Below are positions 1-9,762 of a stretch of DNA of 10,652 nucleotides, piece by piece (position 1 is the first letter of the stretch; each line of letters opens with the position of its first letter). The stretch is from PVC group bacterium (GTDB lineage: Bacteria; Verrucomicrobiota; Kiritimatiellia; SS1-B-03-39; UBA6053). The stretch spans positions 1 to 10,652 of the forward strand of contig PXAS01000041.1 of assembly GCA_003565815.1 (NCBI GenBank). Reading direction: 5' to 3'. Position numbers and translations under genes: made by a program. The notes under the pieces were generated by a model, which ran no database searches, was not told the DNA's origin, and worked only from the letters and a program-made list of their open reading frames with translations.

Positions 1-7
1 AGCGGAT

Positions 8-3904
<3,897 letters not shown>

Positions 3905-3917
3905 GGGGATGAGGAAA

Positions 3918-3930
3918 GGAAAAGCTTTCC
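3918..3930. repeat. Short imperfect palindrome in the purL leader
   Basis: GGAAAAGCTTTCC reads as GGAAA-GCTTTCC with one extra A, 13 to 27 bases upstream of the purL ATG on the minus strand. It could be an operator or chance in a purine-rich stretch. There is no independent support. Confidence 0.2.
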
Positions 3931-3992
3931 ATTAGCAACATGGATGCCGGGGAACAATATGAAATGGAGGTTAAAAAAACAGAAACTTTTTC

Positions 3993-4020
3993 TTGCCTTT
4001 TGCCGGTTATCATATTTGAT
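3993..4020 (+). promoter_or_regulatory. Candidate methyltransferase promoter
   Basis: A -35-like TTGCCT (3993-3998, 4 of 6 against TTGACA) lies 16 bases before a -10-like TTTGAT (4015-4020, 4 of 6 against TATAAT). Transcription would then begin near 4027, which is the A of the preferred ATG. This predicts a leaderless mRNA, consistent with the lack of a ribosome binding site there. The -10 lies inside the inverted repeat at 4002-4026. The match is weak and based only on consensus and position. Confidence 0.35.
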
Positions 4021-4026
4021 ACCGGC
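4002..4026. promoter_or_regulatory. Inverted repeat with two RCCGGY sites, probable operator
   Basis: The arms GCCGGTTATCA (4002-4012) and TGATACCGGC (4017-4026) are reverse complements except for one extra T, and a four-base TATT separates them. Each arm ends in an RCCGGY hexamer: GCCGGT at 4002-4007 and ACCGGC at 4021-4026. RCCGGY is the target expected for a Cfr10I/Bse634I-type system. The repeat abuts the ATG at 4027 and covers the candidate -10. The inferred role is an operator for the methyltransferase's own HTH-like domain, or a methylation-sensitive switch. The symmetry and site content are seen directly; the function is inferred. Confidence 0.55.
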
Positions 4027-5571
4027 ATGAACGAGAAACACACATCATTTTTATGGAATGCGATTGCCCGGGATTTACTGAAAGAGGAAATGTCCAAGAA
4101 AGGGACGACCATAGAAGATCTACGGTTTCGCTTGCAAGAGATCGGGGTGAATGAAAGCAAAGCGGCCATCGCCAACAAGTTGTCGCGCGGGTCTTTTAGC
4201 GCCCGTTTTTTCCTGCAGGCCTTCCATGCCATTGGAGGGGAAAAAATCGAATTGCCCGCGGACGTGTTGCAGCGTATTTCCGATGTGAACCGCGAGGAAG
4301 TGTGTGAACCTGCCGCGCATTATGGGACACGCGAGATTCGCTGGGAAGGATTGAAAGAATTTCTATACAATAGTTTTGAGAATGAATGGTATGTGGTCAC
4401 GGATGAATTTGCGGAAAAACCCCGATGCACCGGAGGAAAGGTGGTCAGTTTGTTTACTGGAGCGGGAGGGCTGGACATCGGCTTGGAGAACGCGGGTTTC
4501 GAAACCGTGGCCTGTGTTGAAGTCAACGAAGACTGCAAAGAAACCCTTCGAAGAAATCGACCGGAATGGACGATTGTCGAGGGAGAGCGGTCCGGGGACG
4601 TACGCTATGTTGAAGTAGACGAAATTTTGCAAAAGGCCAATTTACAAAAAGGGGAAGCCGCCTTGGTCGTTGGTGGGGCGCCATGCCAACCCTTTAGCAA
4701 CATCGGAAAAAAGGGAGGGGTGACGGATGAAAAAAACGGGGGGGATCTTTTTCAGGAATTCGCACGGATTGTCGCGGGGTTGATGCCAAAAGCCTTTGTT
4801 TTTGAAAATGTTGTGGGGATTACGCAACAAAAGCACAAAGAGGTGCTCGCTTACATGAAGTCATGTTTCAGCGGGCTGGGGTATGGATTGACCTATCGCA
4901 TCATGAATGCTGCCGATTACGGCGTGCCCCAAAAACGAAATCGATTTATTTTGGTCGGATTGAAAAATGGACCCGCGCCCGCTTTGCCGGCGCCCACGCA
5001 TTTCAAATCCGTTGACCTCTACCGTGAATTTTGTTTTCAAACCGGTAGACGGCCCCAAATAACCGTTCCGCTTTGGCGGACCGTTGGGGATGCTTTCCAG
5101 AGCATTCGTGCTGCGGATTTGGAACGGCCTGACAATGTGGTGATGAATATTTCCGATCCTGTTCGCGCGAGAATGCGTTTAATCGGTCCCGGAGAAAATT
5201 TTCATGTCTTGCCCATGGATATGCGTCCAAATTGTTGGAAAACCGGCAAGCATCAAGGTCAGGATACGTTTGGCCGCCTGCGCTTGGACCAACCTTCGGT
5301 GACCATTCGAACCGCCGCATATAATCCCGCAAAAGGCCGTTACATCCATCCAACCGAAAATCGCGGGCTGAACTCACTTGAATTGGCCGTGTTGCAAGGT
5401 TTTCCTTCCGATTGGCGCTTTTACTGCGCGAAATATGAAAAAGTCACACTGACCAGTGTGGGGAGGCAAATCGGAAATGCGGTCCCGGTTCAATTGGCCG
5501 AAGCGTTGGGCATCGCCATCCAAACGCAATTAGCTCGACTGGAGGATTTCAGCTTGCAAAAATGTGTTTAA
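4027..5571 (+). CDS. DNA cytosine-5 methyltransferase with N-terminal DUF6471/HTH-like domain
   Basis: This is the modification enzyme of a type II system, transferring methyl from SAM to C5 of cytosine. From the ATG at 4027 it has 514 residues. Residues about 8-76 resemble DUF6471 (basic, helical, with the NKLSRGSFSARFFLQ signature), an HTH-like domain. The catalytic core follows: motif I SLFTGAGGLDIGLENAGF (about 141-158), motif IV PCQPFS with the nucleophile Cys220, motif VI ENV (260-262), motif VIII QKRNR (302-306), a target recognition region (about 311-416), motif IX RLRLDQPSVTIRT (about 417) and motif X QIGNAVPVQLAEALG (about 481). All core motifs are present. The frame is open back to an ATG at 3940 (543 aa) and another at 3964. 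I prefer 4027 because the domain begins just after it and the sequence before it is AT-rich and carries an inverted repeat. GC is lower than in purL, suggesting transfer. The specificity RCCGGY is inferred from the partner endonuclease. Confidence 0.93.
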   Translation: MNEKHTSFLWNAIARDLLKEEMSKKGTTIEDLRFRLQEIGVNESKAAIANKLSRGSFSARFFLQAFHAIGGEKIELPADVLQRISDVNREEVCEPAAHYGTREIRWEGLKEFLYNSFENEWYVVTDEFAEKPRCTGGKVVSLFTGAGGLDIGLENAGFETVACVEVNEDCKETLRRNRPEWTIVEGERSGDVRYVEVDEILQKANLQKGEAALVVGGAPCQPFSNIGKKGGVTDEKNGGDLFQEFARIVAGLMPKAFVFENVVGITQQKHKEVLAYMKSCFSGLGYGLTYRIMNAADYGVPQKRNRFILVGLKNGPAPALPAPTHFKSVDLYREFCFQTGRRPQITVPLWRTVGDAFQSIRAADLERPDNVVMNISDPVRARMRLIGPGENFHVLPMDMRPNCWKTGKHQGQDTFGRLRLDQPSVTIRTAAYNPAKGRYIHPTENRGLNSLELAVLQGFPSDWRFYCAKYEKVTLTSVGRQIGNAVPVQLAEALGIAIQTQLARLEDFSLQKCV

Positions 5572-6264
5572 CTCTTCTAACGTGTTAATTCTGTAGACCT
5601 CATCGACGGCGGCTTTTGGGAGGTCGGTGACCGTGGTGATCGAATGGGTGGCAACGGTTTTCAGTGCTTTGCGGTCAGGTTCACCCACTTTACAGGCGAT
5701 GGCCAAGTATTTGAGTTCGCGCGGCATAAGTTCCCACTCCCGGGTGACCAAATGCGCGTAAATGGCTTTCATGAGACTGCCTTCATGTGGGATCTGCAAC
5801 CTCCTGTCAGGACGGAAGCTGGTCTTTGTGGCGACAAAGCCCACGATGGTTTGAAAGTTACATTTCCCAATGATGTTTTTATAGAGATTGTCTATAAAAT
5901 TTATATTTTCGATTGAGTATTCATAAAGAGGTTCTTGGGAACCCAAAATTTCAAAATCGTCTCCCTTTGGGTCGAAAATCACAAAATCCGGGTTTGAAGT
6001 CACCAACTCCACGGAGCTACTCTGTGCGACCTTTCTTCTTAAATCCAGGATGTAGTCACATAATTTTTTTTCGAAGAGCTGGGCCACATCGAATCCCGTG
6101 ATGTTTGGAAGTTTCGCGGCAAGAACAGCATGTTCATTTTCCACAAAGGTATTCCAGAAACGAACCGCAAGCAGCCATTCGTACCATGCGCCATGCACAT
6201 TGTTCAATGCACCTTGGTGAATATTGGGCGCATGGGCGCGAATGACGCTGTCCACGTCATCCAA
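5530..6264 (-). CDS. Cfr10I/Bse634I-family type II restriction endonuclease, shortened open frame
   Basis: The 244-residue frame, read from a TTG at 6262-6264, carries the hallmarks of the Cfr10I/Bse634I/NgoMIV/SgrAI family, which cuts sites with a CCGG core. Visible are an N-terminal Glu29 in AWYEWL, the metal-binding Asp93 in SNPDF, then TKTSFRPDRRLQIPHEGSLM with Lys147 and Glu161. The spacings (Glu to Asp 64, Asp to Lys 54, Lys to Glu 14) match Cfr10I Glu71, Asp134, Lys190 and Glu204. RPDRR is the R-(D/E)R motif that reads CCGG in this family. The C-terminal LKTVATHSIT and AVDEVYRIN blocks also fit Cfr10I as I remember it. The expected target is R/CCGGY. The 3' end overlaps the convergent methyltransferase gene by 42 bp. 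The TTG start has no good ribosome binding site, and the family normally has about 285 residues. The missing N-terminus lies upstream behind an in-frame TAA, so this may be a pseudogene or a restart product. Confidence 0.85.
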   Translation of the reverse strand: MDDVDSVIRAHAPNIHQGALNNVHGAWYEWLLAVRFWNTFVENEHAVLAAKLPNITGFDVAQLFEKKLCDYILDLRRKVAQSSSVELVTSNPDFVIFDPKGDDFEILGSQEPLYEYSIENINFIDNLYKNIIGKCNFQTIVGFVATKTSFRPDRRLQIPHEGSLMKAIYAHLVTREWELMPRELKYLAIACKVGEPDRKALKTVATHSITTVTDLPKAAVDEVYRINTLEELNTFLQAEILQSS

Positions 6265-6381
6265 TTGCTCAAGATATGGCCGGGAATCTTCATAGGCAAA
6301 TAATTAGCAAAAGGCTTCTTTGCTGAGAATTTGCACCTTACCGTCATTCGGGCTTAAAAAATGTGGATGATCTTTTGGCAC
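6265..6381 (-). pseudogene. 5' end of the restriction endonuclease gene, interrupted by an in-frame TAA
   Basis: In the same frame as the endonuclease, 39 codons precede the TTG at 6264 and reach a GTG at 6379-6381. That GTG has AGGA seven bases upstream, a good ribosome binding site, and lies 21 bases past the antiporter stop. Codon 26 is TAA (6304-6306); the rest of the stretch is open. Reading through gives 283 residues, close to Cfr10I (about 285), and puts the four catalytic residues at 68, 132, 186 and 200. From memory, the Cfr10I N-terminus (KYTINSAIAF followed by AY) resembles this stretch (KVQILSKEAF, the stop, then LFAY), so homology appears to cross the stop. A point change in a Gln, Glu, Lys or similar codon would explain it; a sequencing error is possible. 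Other genes here use TAA as their normal stop, so code reassignment is unlikely. Confidence 0.7.
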
Positions 6382-6402
6382 AGTCTTGTCCTGCAACTGG
6401 AT

Positions 6403-8928
6403 TCAGGTTTGTTCCTCATTCGTCACATGTGAGAGGATCGTGCAAATTTCCGCCGCGCTATCCGCCTCCGCAATGGCTTGGGTGACATCTTGGTCGCGGA
6501 AACGCTTGGCCACGGCGGCCAGGGCGCGCAAATGGATTTCAGGGGCATCGCCCTTGGGGCTGAGCAGGGCGACGATTACCTTGGGGGTGTGGGGCAGACT
6601 CATGAAGGGGCGTTCGGATTCTCCGTGGCCGATAAGCAGGATGGAGTTTTCCTTCTGTCCGCAGTGTCCGTGAATGAGCACGACACCGTGGGTCAGTTCG
6701 ATGGGATTGAGTTTGGCGGATTCCAAAAGCAGGGGGTAGGCGGCCTCAGCCATGTCGGGTTCTTCGGACAAGCCGTGATCGAGCAGGCACCCGATGCGTT
6801 CCGGGCCGTCGAGATCGTCGGGCAAATCGACCCCGTGCACGGCGGGGAATTTCTTGGTAGCGGGAAGGATGATGGGCGCGGAGCCGCCAATCGGGTTGGA
6901 GGACAGGGCCGGATAGACCACCATCAGGTTGGAGTAGGGGAAGTGCTGGGCGATCAATTCCGGCAGACGGTCCAGGGTGGGCGTCCACAGCACGGTGTTG
7001 CGGCGAATCTGCGGGAGCACGATGAGGTCGTCTTCGTGAACATCCTCGAACATGATTTTTCTGGCTTCCGTCCAGGTGTCTTTGATGATGTAGGTGGTGT
7101 CGCACCCGGGGGCGATTTTTTCGATGCGGCTTTGCAATTCTTCCGCCGCTTGACCGGAAAGATAAAGATGCAAAGGCGCTCCGATTTGTTTGGCGAGCAG
7201 CTTGGTTTCCCGGATCAGGGTGCCGAGATCTTCGCGGCGTTCCGCAAGGGGCGGGAAAGGAAAGCGCAGGGTTCGGGTGGTGTTGGGCGGACGCAGAATC
7301 CGACAGAGGATCAGACGGCAGGGGCAATTCTGGGTGAGATTTTGGTTGATGGTCCCGAAAATGCGCGTGCCGCGGTTGTGGTCGCCTCCCCAACCGACGA
7401 GTACGGTGCTGCCGCGGAGTTCCCGCACGGCCCGAATGATGCCGTCGCAGGCGTTGAGGTCCACCCGCACGTGAGGCTCCACGCTGACATCGGCGGCGGA
7501 GGCGTGGGTCATGCACTGGGCCAATAATTTTTCCCCTCTGGACACCGCCTCTTCGGTTTCGGCTTGTTCGCGGACGATGGTCAGCGGGAAGATGGCGCCC
7601 GGCACCGAGGTGTCGCGCATGAGAAAGGCCAAATCGGTCAGTCGGGCGGCATTGACGGGATTGGAGACGGAAAGGACCATGCGTTGTTCGGTGATTTTCG
7701 TGATCCGTTTGGCGGAGGTGGCGGCCCGGGCCATGCGGCGTCCGTATCGGTCGGTCACCCAGGTGCCGAGGGGCACGGTGACCATGATCATGGCAATGGC
7801 GCCGTTGAGGGCGTTTTCGTCGAGAATTCCGGCTTCAAAGCCGACGAGGGCGGCGGCGAGAGTGGCGGCGGCCTGGACGACGGTGAGGCCGAACATCACC
7901 CCCCGTTCGTCGGAATCATAGCCGTAAATTTTCGCGGCCAACCATGCGGCCATCCACTTGGTGATGATCACCAAAACCACCATGGCGATGATGACTTCCC
8001 AGGTTTTCCAATCGCCAATCAGGCGGTCGGGCTCCACCCTCATGCCCACGGAGATCAGGAAAAAAGGGATGAAAAGGTTATTGCCCGCGAAGGCGAGCCG
8101 GTTCATGAGCGGGCTGTGTTCGGGAATTTGATGATTGAAGGCGGCGCCGGCCAGAAAAGCGCCAATGATGGGCTTCATCCGGGCGTACTCGGAAAGATAG
8201 GCGCAGGCGCCGACCAGGGCGAGTACAAACAGGAATTGGGCTCCGCCGGATTCGGTGACGTTTTGAAAAAACCATCGCGCCAGACGCGGAATGAGCTGGG
8301 TGATGAGCAGGACCAAAATTGCCAGCCCCAGAAAGAGACCGCCCCAAAACAGGGGGTCCAAGACTTCGCCTTCGGCGGCGTCGGCCACCACCGCCAGGAC
8401 CAGCAGCGCCAGAGTGTCGGTGATGATGGTGGCCCCCACGCTGATGGTCACCGGTTCGCTCCGGTGGATGCCCAGCCGGGCGGCGGCAGGGTAGGCCAGC
8501 AAAGTGTGGGAAGCAAACATACTCGCCATGAGCACCGAGGCGGTCCAATTGAGATCCAGGGCATACCGCACGGCAATGGCGCCGAGCACTTGCGGAAAAA
8601 CAAAGGTCAGCATCCCAAAGCCAATGCTGCGGTTTTTGGTGCGGGAAAATTGGTACAGATCGATTTCCAACCCGGCCAGAAACATGATGAAAATCAGTCC
8701 GATTTCTCCAAACAGTTCAATGGCGCTGGAGCGCTCGAGTACGTAAAATCCGTGTTCGCCCAGGAATGCGCCCGCAATCAACAGCAGGACCAGGTCCGGG
8801 ATCTTGAGCTTCGCGCCGACCAGCAGCGAAAACAAGATCACGGACATGATCACGGTGAAAATCAGGACGTTGTCGGAAATCGGGAACATGCGGTTTTCAT
8901 AAACCAGCGGCATGAGGTTGCAAGACAT
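6403..8928 (-). CDS. CPA2-type cation:proton antiporter with UspA-like and EIIA-like C-terminal domains
   Basis: This is a predicted inner-membrane monovalent cation/H+ exchanger. From the ATG at 8926-8928 it has 841 residues; GGAA lies five bases upstream of the A-rich spacer. The frame extends to a TTG at 8958 (851 aa), but that codon falls inside a terminal repeat; ATGs at 8913 and 8889 are alternatives. Residues about 15-395 hold 11 to 13 hydrophobic segments of the Na_H_Exchanger family, with the ion-site motif ATIITDTLALLVL (Asp171). The cytoplasmic tail has two UspA-like domains (about 415-545 and 555-675; the first contains VGWGGDHNRG). The final section (about 695-835) resembles PTS EIIA type 2. 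There HGVVLIH aligns with the NGIAIPH phospho-site, keeping its His (His753), and is followed by VIVALLSPKGDAPEIHLRAL. The endonuclease gene begins 21 bases after its stop on the same strand, so read-through transcription is likely. The transported ion is not determinable. Confidence 0.9.
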   Translation of the reverse strand: MSCNLMPLVYENRMFPISDNVLIFTVIMSVILFSLLVGAKLKIPDLVLLLIAGAFLGEHGFYVLERSSAIELFGEIGLIFIMFLAGLEIDLYQFSRTKNRSIGFGMLTFVFPQVLGAIAVRYALDLNWTASVLMASMFASHTLLAYPAAARLGIHRSEPVTISVGATIITDTLALLVLAVVADAAEGEVLDPLFWGGLFLGLAILVLLITQLIPRLARWFFQNVTESGGAQFLFVLALVGACAYLSEYARMKPIIGAFLAGAAFNHQIPEHSPLMNRLAFAGNNLFIPFFLISVGMRVEPDRLIGDWKTWEVIIAMVVLVIITKWMAAWLAAKIYGYDSDERGVMFGLTVVQAAATLAAALVGFEAGILDENALNGAIAMIMVTVPLGTWVTDRYGRRMARAATSAKRITKITEQRMVLSVSNPVNAARLTDLAFLMRDTSVPGAIFPLTIVREQAETEEAVSRGEKLLAQCMTHASAADVSVEPHVRVDLNACDGIIRAVRELRGSTVLVGWGGDHNRGTRIFGTINQNLTQNCPCRLILCRILRPPNTTRTLRFPFPPLAERREDLGTLIRETKLLAKQIGAPLHLYLSGQAAEELQSRIEKIAPGCDTTYIIKDTWTEARKIMFEDVHEDDLIVLPQIRRNTVLWTPTLDRLPELIAQHFPYSNLMVVYPALSSNPIGGSAPIILPATKKFPAVHGVDLPDDLDGPERIGCLLDHGLSEEPDMAEAAYPLLLESAKLNPIELTHGVVLIHGHCGQKENSILLIGHGESERPFMSLPHTPKVIVALLSPKGDAPEIHLRALAAVAKRFRDQDVTQAIAEADSAAEICTILSHVTNEEQT

Positions 8929-8954
8929 TGTTTTTCCAATAATCGAAGGAATAT

Positions 8955-8984
8955 CCAACGGATGGCTGCGCCGGACATCGGATG
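8955..8984 (+). repeat. Left terminal inverted repeat
   Basis: Thirty bases starting CCAACGGATGG pair with 9112-9141; differences fall at repeat positions 14, 24 and 25. The TTG that extends the antiporter frame lies within it. Confidence 0.75.
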
Positions 8985-9080
8985 TTCAATTTGGAGAATA
9001 TAATTTCCTTCTGCCAAGAAAAGTTTCAACTCAGCTCCTTTTCATTCCTGGAAATCTATCAAAAGAGATCGCGAACCATC

Positions 9081-9095
9081 CCTTTTTAAAAAAGG
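9081..9095. repeat. Short A/T palindrome inside the MITE-like element
   Basis: CCTTTTTAAAAAAGG is nearly perfectly symmetric (one extra A), located between the terminal repeats. It may be a hairpin or a binding site. It has no U-rich tail of the usual terminator form beyond its own arms. Confidence 0.25.
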
Positions 9096-9111
9096 TTTAC
9101 GGATTTCTTAG

Positions 9112-9141
9112 CATCCTTTGTCCGGCGTAGCCATCCGTTGG
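9112..9141 (-). repeat. Right terminal inverted repeat
   Basis: This is the reverse-complement partner of 8955-8984, ending in CCATCCGTTGG. It lies 117 bases before the start of the next plus-strand gene. The stretch between them (9142-9258) holds no gene I can support, only weak AT-rich palindromes. Confidence 0.75.
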
Positions 9142-9245
9142 GCATTTTTGATTCTCGTTAGGGTCGGACTTCGATGTTAGAAAAATCAGCCGTATCCAGC
9201 CGAATCAAAATCCGATTTTTGTTGAAATCCGTCGGTGGAGAGGGC

Positions 9246-9251
9246 AAAAGG
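9246..9251 (+). promoter_or_regulatory. Ribosome binding site that decides the DUF4870-like start
   Basis: AAAAGG ends seven bases before the ATG at 9259. It favours that start over the in-frame GTG at 9235, which lacks a comparable site. Confidence 0.5.
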
Positions 9252-9258
9252 CCGTGTA

Positions 9259-9699
9259 ATGAGTGACACCCAAAACATCCCCGTCCCCGAGGACGATCTT
9301 CCCGATCCCGATCCTTCGGAACACGAAAACACCGATGCTCGTTTTGACGCCGACGAGGTGGACGAGGGGCATGCCGACGCCATTCTGTGTTATGCCTTGA
9401 ATTTCGTGTTTTTCCCTTACAGTCTGCGGGCCCTGATGCAACGCGACAACGCCTACACCTTGTATCATGCCAAGCAGGCCTTGGTGATTTGGGGCGGCAT
9501 GTTTTCGGTGATGTTGCTGGGGCTCTTGCTTCTGCCTTTGCTGGGCTTGGGCCTGTTGGTCTGGTTGGCGGGCATTCCTCCATTGGCGGTCCTGAATTTC
9601 TTCGGACTCCTGCAGGCGCTGAACGACGAAGCCAAACCGATCCCCTTTTTGGAGGAATACCCCCACCAATGGATCCGGCTTTCCAAGAAATCGGATTAA
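9259..9699 (+). CDS. DUF4870/Tic20-like small membrane protein
   Basis: The protein has 146 residues from the ATG at 9259; the frame is open to a GTG at 9235. Residues 1 to about 40 are acidic, proline-containing and probably disordered and cytoplasmic. A hydrophobic region follows: ILCYALNFVFFPYSL, then YTLYHAKQALVIW, then a long Leu-rich segment of roughly 40 residues, then GLLQALNDEAKPIPFLEEY. The HAKQAL motif and the closing helix ending in an ALN-type turn are characteristic of DUF4870/Tic20-like proteins, which have three or four membrane segments. No biochemical role is established that I can apply here. The next gene begins 63 bp downstream on the same strand, so co-transcription is possible but a functional link is not evident. 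There is no signal peptide. Confidence 0.75.
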   Translation: MSDTQNIPVPEDDLPDPDPSEHENTDARFDADEVDEGHADAILCYALNFVFFPYSLRALMQRDNAYTLYHAKQALVIWGGMFSVMLLGLLLLPLLGLGLLVWLAGIPPLAVLNFFGLLQALNDEAKPIPFLEEYPHQWIRLSKKSD

Positions 9700-9762
9700 T
9701 CAAAGCGGAATTGGTCATTCACCGCGAAAATTCACAAGAGAATCTCAAAAGGAACCCATTTC

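Larger units (their letters stand above)
8955..9141. mobile_element. MITE-like element with 30-bp terminal inverted repeats
   Basis: The sequence at 8955-8984 (beginning CCAACGGATGGCT) and the reverse complement of 9112-9141 agree at 27 of 30 positions; the outer 13 bases are identical and only one of the outer 23 differs. They enclose an AT-rich 127-bp centre with no supported gene, giving a 187-bp element. The size, long terminal repeats and lack of coding capacity fit a miniature inverted-repeat element or an insertion-sequence remnant. No identical target duplication is evident beside the outermost matched bases, so the ends may differ slightly or the flanks have decayed. A weaker resemblance continues outside the repeats. 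The left end lies 27 bases upstream of the antiporter ATG, so the element probably supplies or disrupts that gene's promoter. A large regulatory hairpin is the alternative. Confidence 0.6.

Noticed and set aside
6304..6306. TAA as a recoded sense codon in this organism
   Set aside because: The methyltransferase, the endonuclease 3' end and the DUF4870-like gene all end at TAA at expected lengths, so TAA works as a stop here.
6306..6324. Possible hairpin AGCAAA/TTTGCT with a 7-base loop beside the in-frame TAA
   Set aside because: It is only a six-base stem inside coding sequence with no U-tract in the right place. It is not convincing as a terminator or readthrough signal.
6478..9003. Plus-strand open frames (6478-7527 and 7564-9003) opposite the antiporter gene
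   Set aside because: They have low-complexity Gly/His/Gln/Asp-rich translations with no recognisable fold. They are antisense shadows of the antiporter gene.
8912..9130. Plus-strand frame of 72 codons in the gap before the DUF4870-like gene
   Set aside because: It crosses the antiporter start and the MITE-like element, and has no ribosome binding site or recognisable domain.
9207..9219. Palindrome AAAATCCGATTTT upstream of the DUF4870-like gene
   Set aside because: It is short and A/T-dominated, with no matching second copy or promoter evidence. It could easily arise by chance.
9158..9718. Minus-strand frame of 186 codons opposite the DUF4870-like gene
   Set aside because: It has a basic, Pro/Arg-rich translation without domains. 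The plus strand has a recognisable membrane protein with a ribosome binding site.
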